Source of the DNA: Caldilineaceae bacterium | GTDB taxonomy: Bacteria; Chloroflexota; Anaerolineae; Caldilineales; Caldilineaceae | Length of the DNA: 64,000 bases | NCBI GenBank assembly: GCA_958295845.1 | Contig: OY282376.1 | Coordinates: 1,563,022-1,627,021 of the forward strand | Reading direction: 5' to 3' | Shown: positions 43,984 to 52,095 of the stretch, one piece after another | How positions within the stretch are numbered: the first letter of the stretch is position 1 | Layout of the letters: the number at the start of each line of letters is the position of its first letter | The notes under the pieces: model-generated | Databases searched by the model: none | What the model was told of the DNA's origin: nothing | The model's input: the letters and a program-made list of their open reading frames with translations, nothing else | Position numbers and translations under genes: made by a program

Positions 43984-44934
43984 TTACGCCGGCCCAGTCA
44001 GAAAAACAAGGCTCTTCTTGCGCCTGATTTCCTCCTCGGACATCGCGGCGATTAACGGGCCCCAATGTCTGGGCGGCGTCCTCGGCTCGCCGGTGAATTC
44101 GAACCCTTCTTCCATCAGGCGCACATCGCTGCCTTCAAGGCCGCCATAGCCCAGCGCCTGACGCGCATCGATCATCTTCTGGGCTGCCGCCAAAGCGCGG
44201 TCGTCGAACAGACCGCGTTCCTTGTCCAACGCCTGGACGTAGCCAAGGTGGCCGTAGCTCTGCTCCTGGACCTCACGGTTCATGTAATGTACGTAGAAAG
44301 TGCGCCGAAGATCGGGAGTGCGGTTGCCGGCAGAGCCGTGCGGCGCCGAAAGGCAATGAAAGCTTACATCGCCCGGGCCCAGCTCAATCGGCACCGCGCC
44401 AAGTTCCTCGAAAAGAGCGTCCTCCGAGTAGTTCTCCACCTCAACATGTCCGACCAGGTGGTGCCCGGGAATCGCCCAGACGCAGCCGTTCTCGATCGTG
44501 GAGTGATCCAGATAGATGTCGGCATCGATGTTGGGGATCGGGTGTGTATCCGGCCATTCCGGGTCGCCGAACGGAGGGTCCTGGTGCCAGTGGACCGGCA
44601 CATCACCTTCCGGAATCTTGCACACGAAAGAATCGACGATCGGCATGAAGGGGTGCCCAACCAGCTGACCGTAATGCGCCAGTAACGACGGATTGGCCGT
44701 CACCGCCTGAAAAATCGGGTCCCGGTCCCACATGAACTCGCTACGAAAGTAGGTGCGCGAGCCGTCCGGGTTCGGCCGGTAGCGGTGCCCTTCTTCATCG
44801 ATACCCGCCATTCCCTCCTCCATCACCCGGTCCGCCGCCTCGCGCAACGCGGCCAGTTCCTCGCCCCGTATCACCCCCTTCGCAACGATAAAACCGTCGC
44901 GATGAAACTGGTCGATTTCAACTTGTGTGAACAT
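43984..44934 (-). CDS. Phytanoyl-CoA-dioxygenase-family Fe(II)/2-oxoglutarate oxygenase, copy 1
   Basis: 316-residue double-stranded beta-helix oxygenase that would hydroxylate a small molecule using Fe(II), O2 and 2-oxoglutarate. The metal triad is HWHQDPPF (H about 117, D about 119) and the distal His in LSAPHGSAGNRTPD. The following Arg (LRRTFYVHY) would bind 2-oxoglutarate. ENGCVWAIPGHH is the usual PhyH block. It is the last gene of the sugar-importer operon, 15 bases after the permease, so it likely acts on the imported compound. Confidence 0.93.
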   Translation of the reverse strand: MFTQVEIDQFHRDGFIVAKGVIRGEELAALREAADRVMEEGMAGIDEEGHRYRPNPDGSRTYFRSEFMWDRDPIFQAVTANPSLLAHYGQLVGHPFMPIVDSFVCKIPEGDVPVHWHQDPPFGDPEWPDTHPIPNIDADIYLDHSTIENGCVWAIPGHHLVGHVEVENYSEDALFEELGAVPIELGPGDVSFHCLSAPHGSAGNRTPDLRRTFYVHYMNREVQEQSYGHLGYVQALDKERGLFDDRALAAAQKMIDARQALGYGGLEGSDVRLMEEGFEFTGEPRTPPRHWGPLIAAMSEEEIRRKKSLVFLTGPA

Positions 44935-44949
44935 ACCTATGTCCGAGCC

Positions 44950-45816
44950 CTACATCTTAATGCCGGACTCAACCAGCCCCTCAACGTAGAACTTGCCGAG
45001 AACGACAAAGAGTATAACAAGAGGTATCGAAGCCAGCACATAGCCGGCGAAAAGAGGGCCGCCCGCTCCGAAGTCGACGCTGTCATTGGTAGTCCGCGAC
45101 AGGCGGAAAAGGCCGACCGAAATCACCTGTTTGCTCATGTCGCTGATCGTCACCAGCGGCCACAGAAACGAGTTCCACTCGGCCACGAAATTAAGTACGG
45201 AGAGCGTCGCCAGCCCCGGTAGACTCAGGGGGAAAGTGATGCGCCAGATGAGCGACCACGCGCCCGCGCCGTCGCAGCGGGCCGATTCGTAGAGCTCCTC
45301 CGGTATGCCGGTTATAAATGCCCGCATCAGAAAGATGCCGAAAATCGGGCCGCCTGCGATGTTGGGGATAATCAAGGCCCAGCGCGTATTGAGCAGGCCC
45401 AGATTGTTATAGAGCATGTAAGCGGGGATGAAGGAGAGCACCCAAGGCACCATCAGCAGAGCGATAATGGCGTAGTAGAGCGGCTCCCGCAGTGGAAAAC
45501 GCATGCGCGCGAATACATAGCCGCCGATTAGCGAGAGAATCAGCACACCAAGTAGACCGACCACCGCCACAAGCACAGTATTGATCATGTAGGCGTCGAT
45601 CACTTCCCAGGCCGACAAATAATTCGAGCCGCGCAGTGGCAGACTCACATTCCAACGGTCCCAGCGGTACTGCAGCCCGTTCTTGAACGACAGGTTGATC
45701 ATGATCACCGTCGGAACGAGCGAAAGGAGCAGCAGAAAGGCGATCAGAAGATGGAGCCCCAATTGGGAAATCTGCAGCGGTCGGCGGTTCTGGCTCCTCT
45801 GTAGTTCGGTCGTCAT
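44950..45816 (-). CDS. CUT1 sugar ABC transporter permease, MalG-like
   Basis: 288-residue permease with six predicted helices. The N-terminal helix is LLIAFLLLLSLVPTVIMINLSF, and the EAA loop ELYESARCDGAGAWSLIWRITFPLSLPG is typical of carbohydrate importers. It pairs with the MalF-like permease encoded 76 bases upstream. The operon lacks its ATPase, which is common for CUT1 systems that use a shared MsmK/UgpC-type ATPase encoded elsewhere. Confidence 0.95.
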   Translation of the reverse strand: MTTELQRSQNRRPLQISQLGLHLLIAFLLLLSLVPTVIMINLSFKNGLQYRWDRWNVSLPLRGSNYLSAWEVIDAYMINTVLVAVVGLLGVLILSLIGGYVFARMRFPLREPLYYAIIALLMVPWVLSFIPAYMLYNNLGLLNTRWALIIPNIAGGPIFGIFLMRAFITGIPEELYESARCDGAGAWSLIWRITFPLSLPGLATLSVLNFVAEWNSFLWPLVTISDMSKQVISVGLFRLSRTTNDSVDFGAGGPLFAGYVLASIPLVILFVVLGKFYVEGLVESGIKM

Positions 45817-45892
45817 GTCTGTTTCCTGCGAATATGCTGCCAGTTTTCTCTTCGCTGCCCCGTGCGGAATTCAGCGCCGCGCCAACAATTCT

Positions 45893-46870
45893 TTATTGCC
45901 TTAGCTCTTCGTTCGCCGGCCGGATGCCCCGGTTAATGATCAGTGTTCCCGACATGGCAATGATGAACAGCAGGAGGCCAATTGCCGAGGAGTAGCCGAA
46001 TTTCTGGGCGCGGAAGGCCGAATGAAACATCGTCAGCCCCGGCACCATCGTCGAGAACCCCGGCCCCCCGTCGGTGAGAACAAGAATGTTCTGGAAAGCG
46101 GTGATAGCGTTGATTATCGCCAGGATCGCCAGAAGGCGTACCTGGCCCAACACCAACGGAATGTCGATGCGCAGCACCCGGCCCAAGCCGGTGCAGCCGT
46201 CCAATGCCGCGGCTTCGTATACCGAGTCGGAAATCTGCCCCAGCCCGCCCAGGTAGATCAGCGTGCCCACGCCCCACACCCACGGAAACCCGACAAACAT
46301 GATCGCATAGATTGCGATCCGATGTTCCCCCAGCCAGTTCAGTGCCAAATGCTCAAGCCCCATTGCCCGCAGCATGTCATTGATGGGTCCTAGGTACGGA
46401 TCGTAAAGCTTCTGCCACAGAAGTACCGTTACGATGCCCGGAACAAGCATGGGGATGATGACCAGAAGACGGTATAGCTCCTTCAAGGCCGCTGAACGCA
46501 CAAAAAAGATAAGCTCGGCCATGATGAACGGCATGACAATGCCGGCAAAGAGGCCAAAAATCAGCAGCTTGACGATATTGACCAGTTCATGAGGAGTCTC
46601 AGCGTACGTGAAGTATGTGATGAAGTTGTCGAGGCCAACGAACGTAGCGGGCACGCCGGGGCGCCAGCGGAAAAAGGCGCGAATGAGGCCCAGGATAGGG
46701 GGATAGTAGACGAATATGATAAGAAGTATGAAGATGGGGCTGAGCAGCGCGTAGGCCTGCCAGGAGCGGCGAAACGCCCTCCAACTAAGCCCCGTATCGC
46801 CAGTCCGACGCCTCCAAAGGCTGCGGCCGACCGGCGCCGAATCTGTCTGCGTTGACTGCGCACTGCTCAT
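45893..46870 (-). CDS. CUT1 sugar ABC transporter permease, MalF/UgpA-like
   Basis: 325-residue permease. After a basic tail come six predicted helices, the first at about residues 38-58 (LLSPIFILLIIFVYYPPIL). The motif FVGLDNFITYFTYAETP lies in the first loop, and the EAA loop is VYEAAALDGCTGLGRVLRIDIPL. It starts 17 bases after the small Ig-like gene. It forms the channel with the MalG-like protein. Confidence 0.95.
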   Translation of the reverse strand: MSSAQSTQTDSAPVGRSLWRRRTGDTGLSWRAFRRSWQAYALLSPIFILLIIFVYYPPILGLIRAFFRWRPGVPATFVGLDNFITYFTYAETPHELVNIVKLLIFGLFAGIVMPFIMAELIFFVRSAALKELYRLLVIIPMLVPGIVTVLLWQKLYDPYLGPINDMLRAMGLEHLALNWLGEHRIAIYAIMFVGFPWVWGVGTLIYLGGLGQISDSVYEAAALDGCTGLGRVLRIDIPLVLGQVRLLAILAIINAITAFQNILVLTDGGPGFSTMVPGLTMFHSAFRAQKFGYSSAIGLLLFIIAMSGTLIINRGIRPANEELRQ

Positions 46871-46887
46871 GCAGCTGTTCCTTATCC

Positions 46888-47322
46888 CTATTCCGTGGTC
46901 AATGGCGCTTCAATTGGGATCTGAATGCGGTAATGCTTGTCAACTTCGAACAGTCGTCCGATGTTGATATCGATCACATGCGCGATCGTATCCTCTTGGA
47001 GATCATAGGGGCCAGCCGCGTTCGGCGTGTACGTATACTCGGCGTAACCCTCTTCATCGGTATAGTTCCACTCGGGGATGAGGAGGCCGCCCCCTGATTC
47101 AAGCCAGGCCTGTAGCAGCGCGTTGCCGCGCGGCTGACCGTTCTCAGTCACGCGCACTGTCAAAATGATCGAGCTCTTGCCGTCCGCGATGACCTTGGGC
47201 TGGTCAAACTCTCCGGAGATCGAGATGTTTGGCAGGCGCGCTTGCGCTTGCACATAGTCAACCGCAATAGCCGCCAGCAGCAGTCCAATTACGGCGAATG
47301 CGAGCAGCCGTCCTCTTCCCAT
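46888..47322 (-). CDS. Small secreted Ig-like (beta-sandwich) protein
   Basis: 144 residues from the ATG at 47322, in preference to a TTG three codons upstream. The N-terminus is a Sec signal (RLLAFAVIGLLLAAIAVDYVQAQA, cleavage probable after AQA near residue 28). The rest is beta-rich with the invasin/Big-1-like pattern KVIADGKSSIILTVRVTENGQPRGNA and later YTDEEGYAEYTYTPNAAG. I know no named family for it. Lying between binding protein and permease, it is probably an envelope accessory of this importer, for example a substrate or glycan binder. Confidence 0.8.
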   Translation of the reverse strand: MGRGRLLAFAVIGLLLAAIAVDYVQAQARLPNISISGEFDQPKVIADGKSSIILTVRVTENGQPRGNALLQAWLESGGGLLIPEWNYTDEEGYAEYTYTPNAAGPYDLQEDTIAHVIDINIGRLFEVDKHYRIQIPIEAPLTTE

Positions 47323-47412
47323 TATCGGCAAAAACCTGTAATTTGCGACCAGTAGTCCGAGGTCGGTGGCCGATGCCCGACCTGAGCATCGACCACCGTC
47401 CCGTGCGGATTC

Positions 47413-48972
47413 CTAGCTGTCGTCGGTCTGCTCTTCCAGAATTTCCTCATAACGCTGCGCGCCGGCGGCAAACTCCTCTTCCTGCCGCTCATAGAAGGTC
47501 GCTTCATCAATCTGGCCGGTAATCCATTCGATGAAGACAGGCCGCCATCGCATGAAGTTGTCGTTGTCCCAATACCAGCCCTGGCCCCACCAGGCAATGG
47601 CATATTCATAGAGAGGCAATTCAAAAGTGGCAATCTCCTGCCAAATCGATCCGAGCGTCCCGTCCACGGCCGAAGAAATGCGAGCCTGGTTCTCATTGAC
47701 GAGGAATGAGTTGTTCTGCGGTTCGGTAAGGAACATCCAGAAATCGACCGTTTGTTCCAGATTGGCGTCCTTTTCAGTCGAGGATGCCATCGTGACGTAT
47801 TCTGAGCCCTGAATGGCAGTCAGCAGATCTCCTGGCACCGATCCGTCACCGGCAGTCGTGCGCGGCGGGTCGGTTGCGCCGGGCGAGCTGTCCGTCGCTG
47901 GAATTTCGCTGCTGTTGGGGAGCGGCGGCGGCAGAAAGCCTCTCTCGAAAGTTATATTGGGGTCATTGGCCATCCGGGAAAACTCCCAAGACCCGGAATA
48001 ACGCAGTCCCACATTGCCCTCTCGCCAAAGCAGGTCGATGTCGACCGTGTTGAAACCGTCGATCCAGTAGGTTGCCAGCTCGTACATTTCCTCAAAAGCG
48101 CGTTTGTATATCGGCGTATTCGGACCGATGATGCCGGCGCGGTAGGCAGGGAGCGCCTCATCTACGCCAACAAATTTGTCCCCGTTGAGGTCCATATCCG
48201 GACAGACCGGTTGCATCATCGAGGGCAGGATCTGTAGTGCCAGCGGCCACAGATTTCCGGTCGCCTGCTCGACCTGCCAGGGCGCCAGTCCGTCGCCAGC
48301 TTCTTTCAGCGCCTGGGACACCTCCATCTGTGCGCTCCAAGTCGCGGGCGGCTCCAGGCCCATGCTGTCGAGCGTTTCCTTATTGTATGCCAGGCCGACC
48401 TCAACATTGGGCCAGATGTTGTCGATTGGCGCGCAATAGATTTTGCCATCCGGCTGAATCAGCGAGTTCATAAAGGCAGGATAGAAAATGTCCATCCAGG
48501 AGTCATAGTCCGGCGCGTAGCGGTTGGGCTGGGCCAGGTAATCGTCCATCCCTACCGCCCAACCGTTCTGCACCGCGAAATTGTGCGTGCTGCGCACCAG
48601 GTTGGGCGCCGTACCTGCCGTCGCTCCTGCGGTCAACCAGGCGAAATAATCCTCGCCGCCTGGGCCCTCTTCGTACACGATTTCCGTGCCGGGGTTCTCC
48701 TCGTGATAGCGCTCTGCGAGGATGCGCGGCGCGTTCACGACGATCGGATTTTCGGCAGAACGGCTGGTCCATTCTGTCGGCGTGTAACTGCCGCCTATCC
48801 ATACGCGCACCGGGACGCGGTCGACATCGGGCATCGCCTCGCCTGAACTGTCCGCTGCCGCTCCCTGGTCGACTTCAACTTCCGCGGGGGCACAGGCCGC
48901 CAGTAACGCCGCGCCGCCAGTTGCACCTGCCAGGGACAAGAATCCTCGCCTGCTGAACTGTCTTTTCTGCAT
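47413..48972 (-). CDS. Family-1 extracellular solute-binding protein (CUT1), Tat lipoprotein
   Basis: 519 residues from the ATG at 48972, with AAGGAG ten bases upstream. The frame is open 38 codons further, but those lie in the leader. The signal has a twin-arginine motif (SRRGFLSLAG, Arg 8-9) and a lipobox LAAC (Cys 27), so it is probably a Tat-exported lipoprotein. Long linkers occur: an acidic one after Cys and a Pro/Ser/Thr loop (about 365-395) before GSEYVTMASSTEKD. The length is above the usual 420-450 for sugar-binding proteins. It heads the operon with the Ig-like protein, permeases and PhyH. The ligand is presumably a sugar or glycoside. Confidence 0.92.
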   Translation of the reverse strand: MQKRQFSRRGFLSLAGATGGAALLAACAPAEVEVDQGAAADSSGEAMPDVDRVPVRVWIGGSYTPTEWTSRSAENPIVVNAPRILAERYHEENPGTEIVYEEGPGGEDYFAWLTAGATAGTAPNLVRSTHNFAVQNGWAVGMDDYLAQPNRYAPDYDSWMDIFYPAFMNSLIQPDGKIYCAPIDNIWPNVEVGLAYNKETLDSMGLEPPATWSAQMEVSQALKEAGDGLAPWQVEQATGNLWPLALQILPSMMQPVCPDMDLNGDKFVGVDEALPAYRAGIIGPNTPIYKRAFEEMYELATYWIDGFNTVDIDLLWREGNVGLRYSGSWEFSRMANDPNITFERGFLPPPLPNSSEIPATDSSPGATDPPRTTAGDGSVPGDLLTAIQGSEYVTMASSTEKDANLEQTVDFWMFLTEPQNNSFLVNENQARISSAVDGTLGSIWQEIATFELPLYEYAIAWWGQGWYWDNDNFMRWRPVFIEWITGQIDEATFYERQEEEFAAGAQRYEEILEEQTDDS

Positions 48973-49125
48973 GGTTGATTGTCTCCTTGGGTAAGAGATT
49001 TGCCTGCATATGTGAACGTCTGGTGAATACGAATACCGAATAGGAGAGTGCAGTAACGGCCGGGCCATCAAGTGGAAACAGTTCAATGGACCGCGAAGGC
49101 TTCTTCCGCTGGCAGTGTTAGTGGA

Positions 49126-49155
49126 ATAATATTACATTAATTAATGTCGTGTCAA
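49126..49155 (-). promoter_or_regulatory. Sigma70-like promoter with a 14-bp palindromic operator in its spacer
   Basis: Minus-strand TTGACA (49150-49155), 18-base spacer, TATTAT (49126-49131). The spacer contains the perfect palindrome ACATTAATTAATGT (49134-49147), where a bound dimer would block RNA polymerase. It is about 155 bases before the ATG at 48972. The rest of the 379-base gap (48973-49351) shows only a weak 6-bp hairpin (GGAAGT/ACTTCC near 49317-49336) after the next operon. Confidence 0.7.
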
Positions 49156-49351
49156 ACGACTTTTTCCAGGCCGAGTACAAGAAACGGAAGCGAACTGTAC
49201 TCACCCCAAATCCAATATCTAGAATTTTGGTAACAAGGCGTGGGGCATATGCTTTCAAAAGAATCGGCAGCAGGCTTTACCCTCTAGAAGAGGGGGAAAA
49301 AGTGTTGCTGGATTACGGAAGTTCGACGACACTTCCTGCCGCTATGCCGCC

Positions 49352-50308
49352 CTATATCTGCGCGCTGCCACCGAATTCCCCCTCAAACTTCGCCCACACG
49401 CTGTCGTCCACCGGCGTCGCCGCGGCCCGAATATTCGCCTCCAACTGCTCCGCGTTCAAGCTGCCAATCGGGTTGCCGTGGATGCGATCTTCGCGAAGGC
49501 AGAACTGGATCGCCAGCTGTAAGAGGTCAATCTGCTCTTCGCGACACCACTGCCAGATACGCCGCGCCGCGTCGACGTCTTCGTCGTTCCTGTAACGCCC
49601 CTGCTCTCCGGCCTTGTCGATATCCACGCCGGTCAGCAGCCCCCGCAGGATCGACCAGCCGTTCATTACACCAACGTCGGCCGCGGCCGCAGCCGGCAGA
49701 ACGGTCCCGGTGGCAGTCTGCCGGATGAGATTGTAGTCATTGAAGCACAGGATGAGATCGACGTCGCCGGTCGCGATCGCCTCCTGGTGGAAATGGTGTT
49801 CACGCATCCCGTATCCCGCGTTTCGTACCAGCCCCTTCGCCTTCAGTTGCAGCAGGCCGGCCAGTGTGCCGTCTTTGGCCAGGGTAGGTTCGATACGCTT
49901 CGGGTCGTGGATCAGCATGCCGTCGAAGTAATCAGTGCCCAGGATCTCCAGCTGGTCCTCAACGTCCCGGATCACGCGTTCGGCCGAGTAGTCGGGTTCG
50001 CCGTCACCCCGGTATCCGCCCCACGGCGCATTCGAATGGCAGCAGAGACGGCCCGTGACAATGACATCCTCGCGTGGGATTTCGCGCAGCGCCAGACCCA
50101 ACTTTCGCAGAGAATCCCCGTAACAGCGGGCACAGTCAAAATGATTTACGCCCAGCGACACAGCATGTTTGATCAGGGCAACAGCGTCCTCGTCGCTTAC
50201 AAAACCGAAGTGGTTGCCGAACCCCTGCGTGCCGAAGGGAATGACGGGTACTGAAAGTTCAGTCCTGCCGAGCCGGCGGCGCGGCACCGGCGGTAGGGTT
50301 TGGGTCAT
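49352..50308 (-). CDS. Aldo/keto reductase-like protein lacking the catalytic lysine, copy 1
   Basis: 318-residue aldo/keto reductase fold. N-terminal RRRLGRTELSVPVIPFGTQGFG, Asp and Tyr in HFDCARCYGDS, and His in MLIHDPKRIEP are kept. The strand that normally ends in T-K reads VIVTGRLCCHS, so the tetrad Lys is replaced. Two Cys and a His follow. The later NDYNLIRQ and helix LQLAIQFCLREDRIHGNPIGS fit the fold. It is the last gene of the ten-gene run and a tandem duplicate of 50403-51359. It may use different chemistry or act as a binding protein. Confidence 0.9.
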   Translation of the reverse strand: MTQTLPPVPRRRLGRTELSVPVIPFGTQGFGNHFGFVSDEDAVALIKHAVSLGVNHFDCARCYGDSLRKLGLALREIPREDVIVTGRLCCHSNAPWGGYRGDGEPDYSAERVIRDVEDQLEILGTDYFDGMLIHDPKRIEPTLAKDGTLAGLLQLKAKGLVRNAGYGMREHHFHQEAIATGDVDLILCFNDYNLIRQTATGTVLPAAAAADVGVMNGWSILRGLLTGVDIDKAGEQGRYRNDEDVDAARRIWQWCREEQIDLLQLAIQFCLREDRIHGNPIGSLNAEQLEANIRAAATPVDDSVWAKFEGEFGGSAQI

Positions 50309-50402
50309 TGCTTGCCTCCTGGGTTGGCTTCACGGGTACACTCTCTCTTATCGTCCTGAAACACGACCTGCACTGTGGGACGACTGAATTGCTCTCAACG
50401 CC

Positions 50403-51359
50403 TCACTGTCGCGCCCCGCCTCCGAACCTTTCCTGGAATCTGGTCCAAACGCTTTCGTCCAGAGGCGTCGACGCGGCGCGAAGGTTGGCCTCCAACTGTT
50501 CTACATTCAGGCTGCCGATAGGGTTACCATGGATGCGTTTTTCTCGCAGGCAGAACTGGATTGCCAACTGCAATAGATCGATCTGTTCCTCCCGGCACCA
50601 GTTCCAGTAAGGGCGGGCACCCTCCGCCGCGGCGTCGCTCCGGTATCGTCGTCGCGCAATCACCTCGTCAATGTCGGCCCCGGTCAACAGGCCGCGCATG
50701 ATTGCCCAGCCATTTAAGACGCCTACATCGGCGTCGGCAGCAGCAGGAAGTATCGTGTCCGCGGCCGTCTGGCGGACGAGATTATAGTCATTGAAGCAGA
50801 GGATCAGGTCGACGTCGCCCGTTGCAATTGCTTGCAAGTGAAATTCGTGCGGTTCCATCCCGTATCCAACGTTACGCACCAGGCCCTGTGCTTTGAGCTG
50901 AAGCAAGCCGGCAAGCGAACCGTCTCTGGCCAGCGTGGGTTCGATGCGATTGGGGTCGTGGATCATAATGCCGTCGAAGTAGTCGGTCCCGAGAAGCGCC
51001 AGTTGGTCCTCCACATCGCGGACCGCGCGTTCGGCTGAGTAGTCCGCTTCGCCTGCGCCGTGATATCCACCCCAAGGCGCATCCGAATGACAGCACAGAC
51101 GTCCCGTAATGATTAATTCCTGACGCGGGATCTCGCCCAAGGCCAGGCCCAGCTTGCGCATTGAATCCCCGTAGCATCGGGAGCAATCAAAGTGATTGGC
51201 GCCCAACGACACTGCATGTTTGATCAGGGCTAGGGCATCCTCGTCGCTGACGAAACCGAAATTGTTGCTGAATCCCAGCGTGCCAAAGGGAATGACGGGT
51301 ATTTCGAGTTCGGTGCGCCCGAGGCGCCTGCGCGGCAACTGAGGGATGGATTGGCTCAT
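50403..51359 (-). CDS. Aldo/keto reductase-like protein lacking the catalytic lysine, copy 2
   Basis: 318 residues from the ATG at 51359 (AAAGGG eight bases upstream); a GTG three codons earlier is less likely. It is closely related to the neighbour, with the same length, HFDCSRCYGDS for Asp/Tyr, IMIHDPNRIEP for His, and LIITGRLCCHSDAPWGGY where Lys is expected. Conservation of the changed TGRLCCH segment in both copies suggests it is functional rather than decay. It follows the ThuA-like gene by 15 bases. Confidence 0.9.
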   Translation of the reverse strand: MSQSIPQLPRRRLGRTELEIPVIPFGTLGFSNNFGFVSDEDALALIKHAVSLGANHFDCSRCYGDSMRKLGLALGEIPRQELIITGRLCCHSDAPWGGYHGAGEADYSAERAVRDVEDQLALLGTDYFDGIMIHDPNRIEPTLARDGSLAGLLQLKAQGLVRNVGYGMEPHEFHLQAIATGDVDLILCFNDYNLVRQTAADTILPAAADADVGVLNGWAIMRGLLTGADIDEVIARRRYRSDAAAEGARPYWNWCREEQIDLLQLAIQFCLREKRIHGNPIGSLNVEQLEANLRAASTPLDESVWTRFQERFGGGARQ

Positions 51360-51374
51360 CGTCTTCACCCTTTC

Positions 51375-52004
51375 CTATGCCGGGCTGCACCACGCCAGGC
51401 TGTTACGCAGCAGAGATTGGTACGACGGATGGCGCCAGACCTCAAGATTGTGCCCGGGTGTCAAGACGCAAACTCGGCCTTCACCTTCGGTCCGGGTCCA
51501 ACCGGCCGGTTGCCTGCCATGTTCGGATTCGGTATAGAGAAAGAGATCCACGTTCGGATCGTTCATTTCCATCATGTAATGTTCGTCCTTCAGCGTGAAG
51601 GGCTCGCTGCCTGCTGCCAAGGGGTGGTCGGCGCGCGGCGCGACGGTCACAGGGCACTGCGGTGGGTGGCCGGTGAATATGCCGCCCATCAGCCGGCAAA
51701 GCGAGGGCGTGTTGTCGTAGAGTGCCGTACCCGAATGTAGCACAAGCAGACCATTGCCGGCGCCGACAAAATCGACAAATGCCTGTCCGGTCTCTTCATT
51801 TGCCCATGGTTCGTGGTCCGCCTGCGAACGGTTGTTGGCTTTGGAAAAGATTACGAGAGGGTATTGGTTCAAACTTTCAGGGCGCCATTCGGCTGGATCC
51901 TCGACCCAGTCGAACTCCAGGTCGCAGTCCTCCAGGGCGGCCAGCCCGCCGCGCGTGAGGGAAGCGGGGTGGGCGCTGTCATCGCAAAAGACCAGAGTTC
52001 GCAT
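51375..52004 (-). CDS. ThuA-domain (trehalose-utilisation-like) protein
   Basis: 209 residues from the ATG at 52004 with AAGGA eight bases upstream. The fold is a class I glutamine-amidotransferase-like flavodoxin-type domain. TLVFCDDSAHPASLTRGG opens it, AFVDFVGAGNGLLVLHSGTALY (about residue 90) is the central block, and KDEHYMMEMNDPNVDLFLYTES is near 150. ThuA proteins occur with Gfo/Idh/MocA enzymes in disaccharide catabolism and are thought to process 3-keto-glycosides, though the exact reaction here is unproven. It lies 15 bases from the reductase gene. Confidence 0.9.
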   Translation of the reverse strand: MRTLVFCDDSAHPASLTRGGLAALEDCDLEFDWVEDPAEWRPESLNQYPLVIFSKANNRSQADHEPWANEETGQAFVDFVGAGNGLLVLHSGTALYDNTPSLCRLMGGIFTGHPPQCPVTVAPRADHPLAAGSEPFTLKDEHYMMEMNDPNVDLFLYTESEHGRQPAGWTRTEGEGRVCVLTPGHNLEVWRHPSYQSLLRNSLAWCSPA

Positions 52005-52095
52005 TCTCAATTTCCTTTTGGTCGTGAATACGCAATGCCAAAAAACTTGCGCACCACAAAGAGATTTGTTCAAAAAGGTGCGCTATTCCCTGAGT

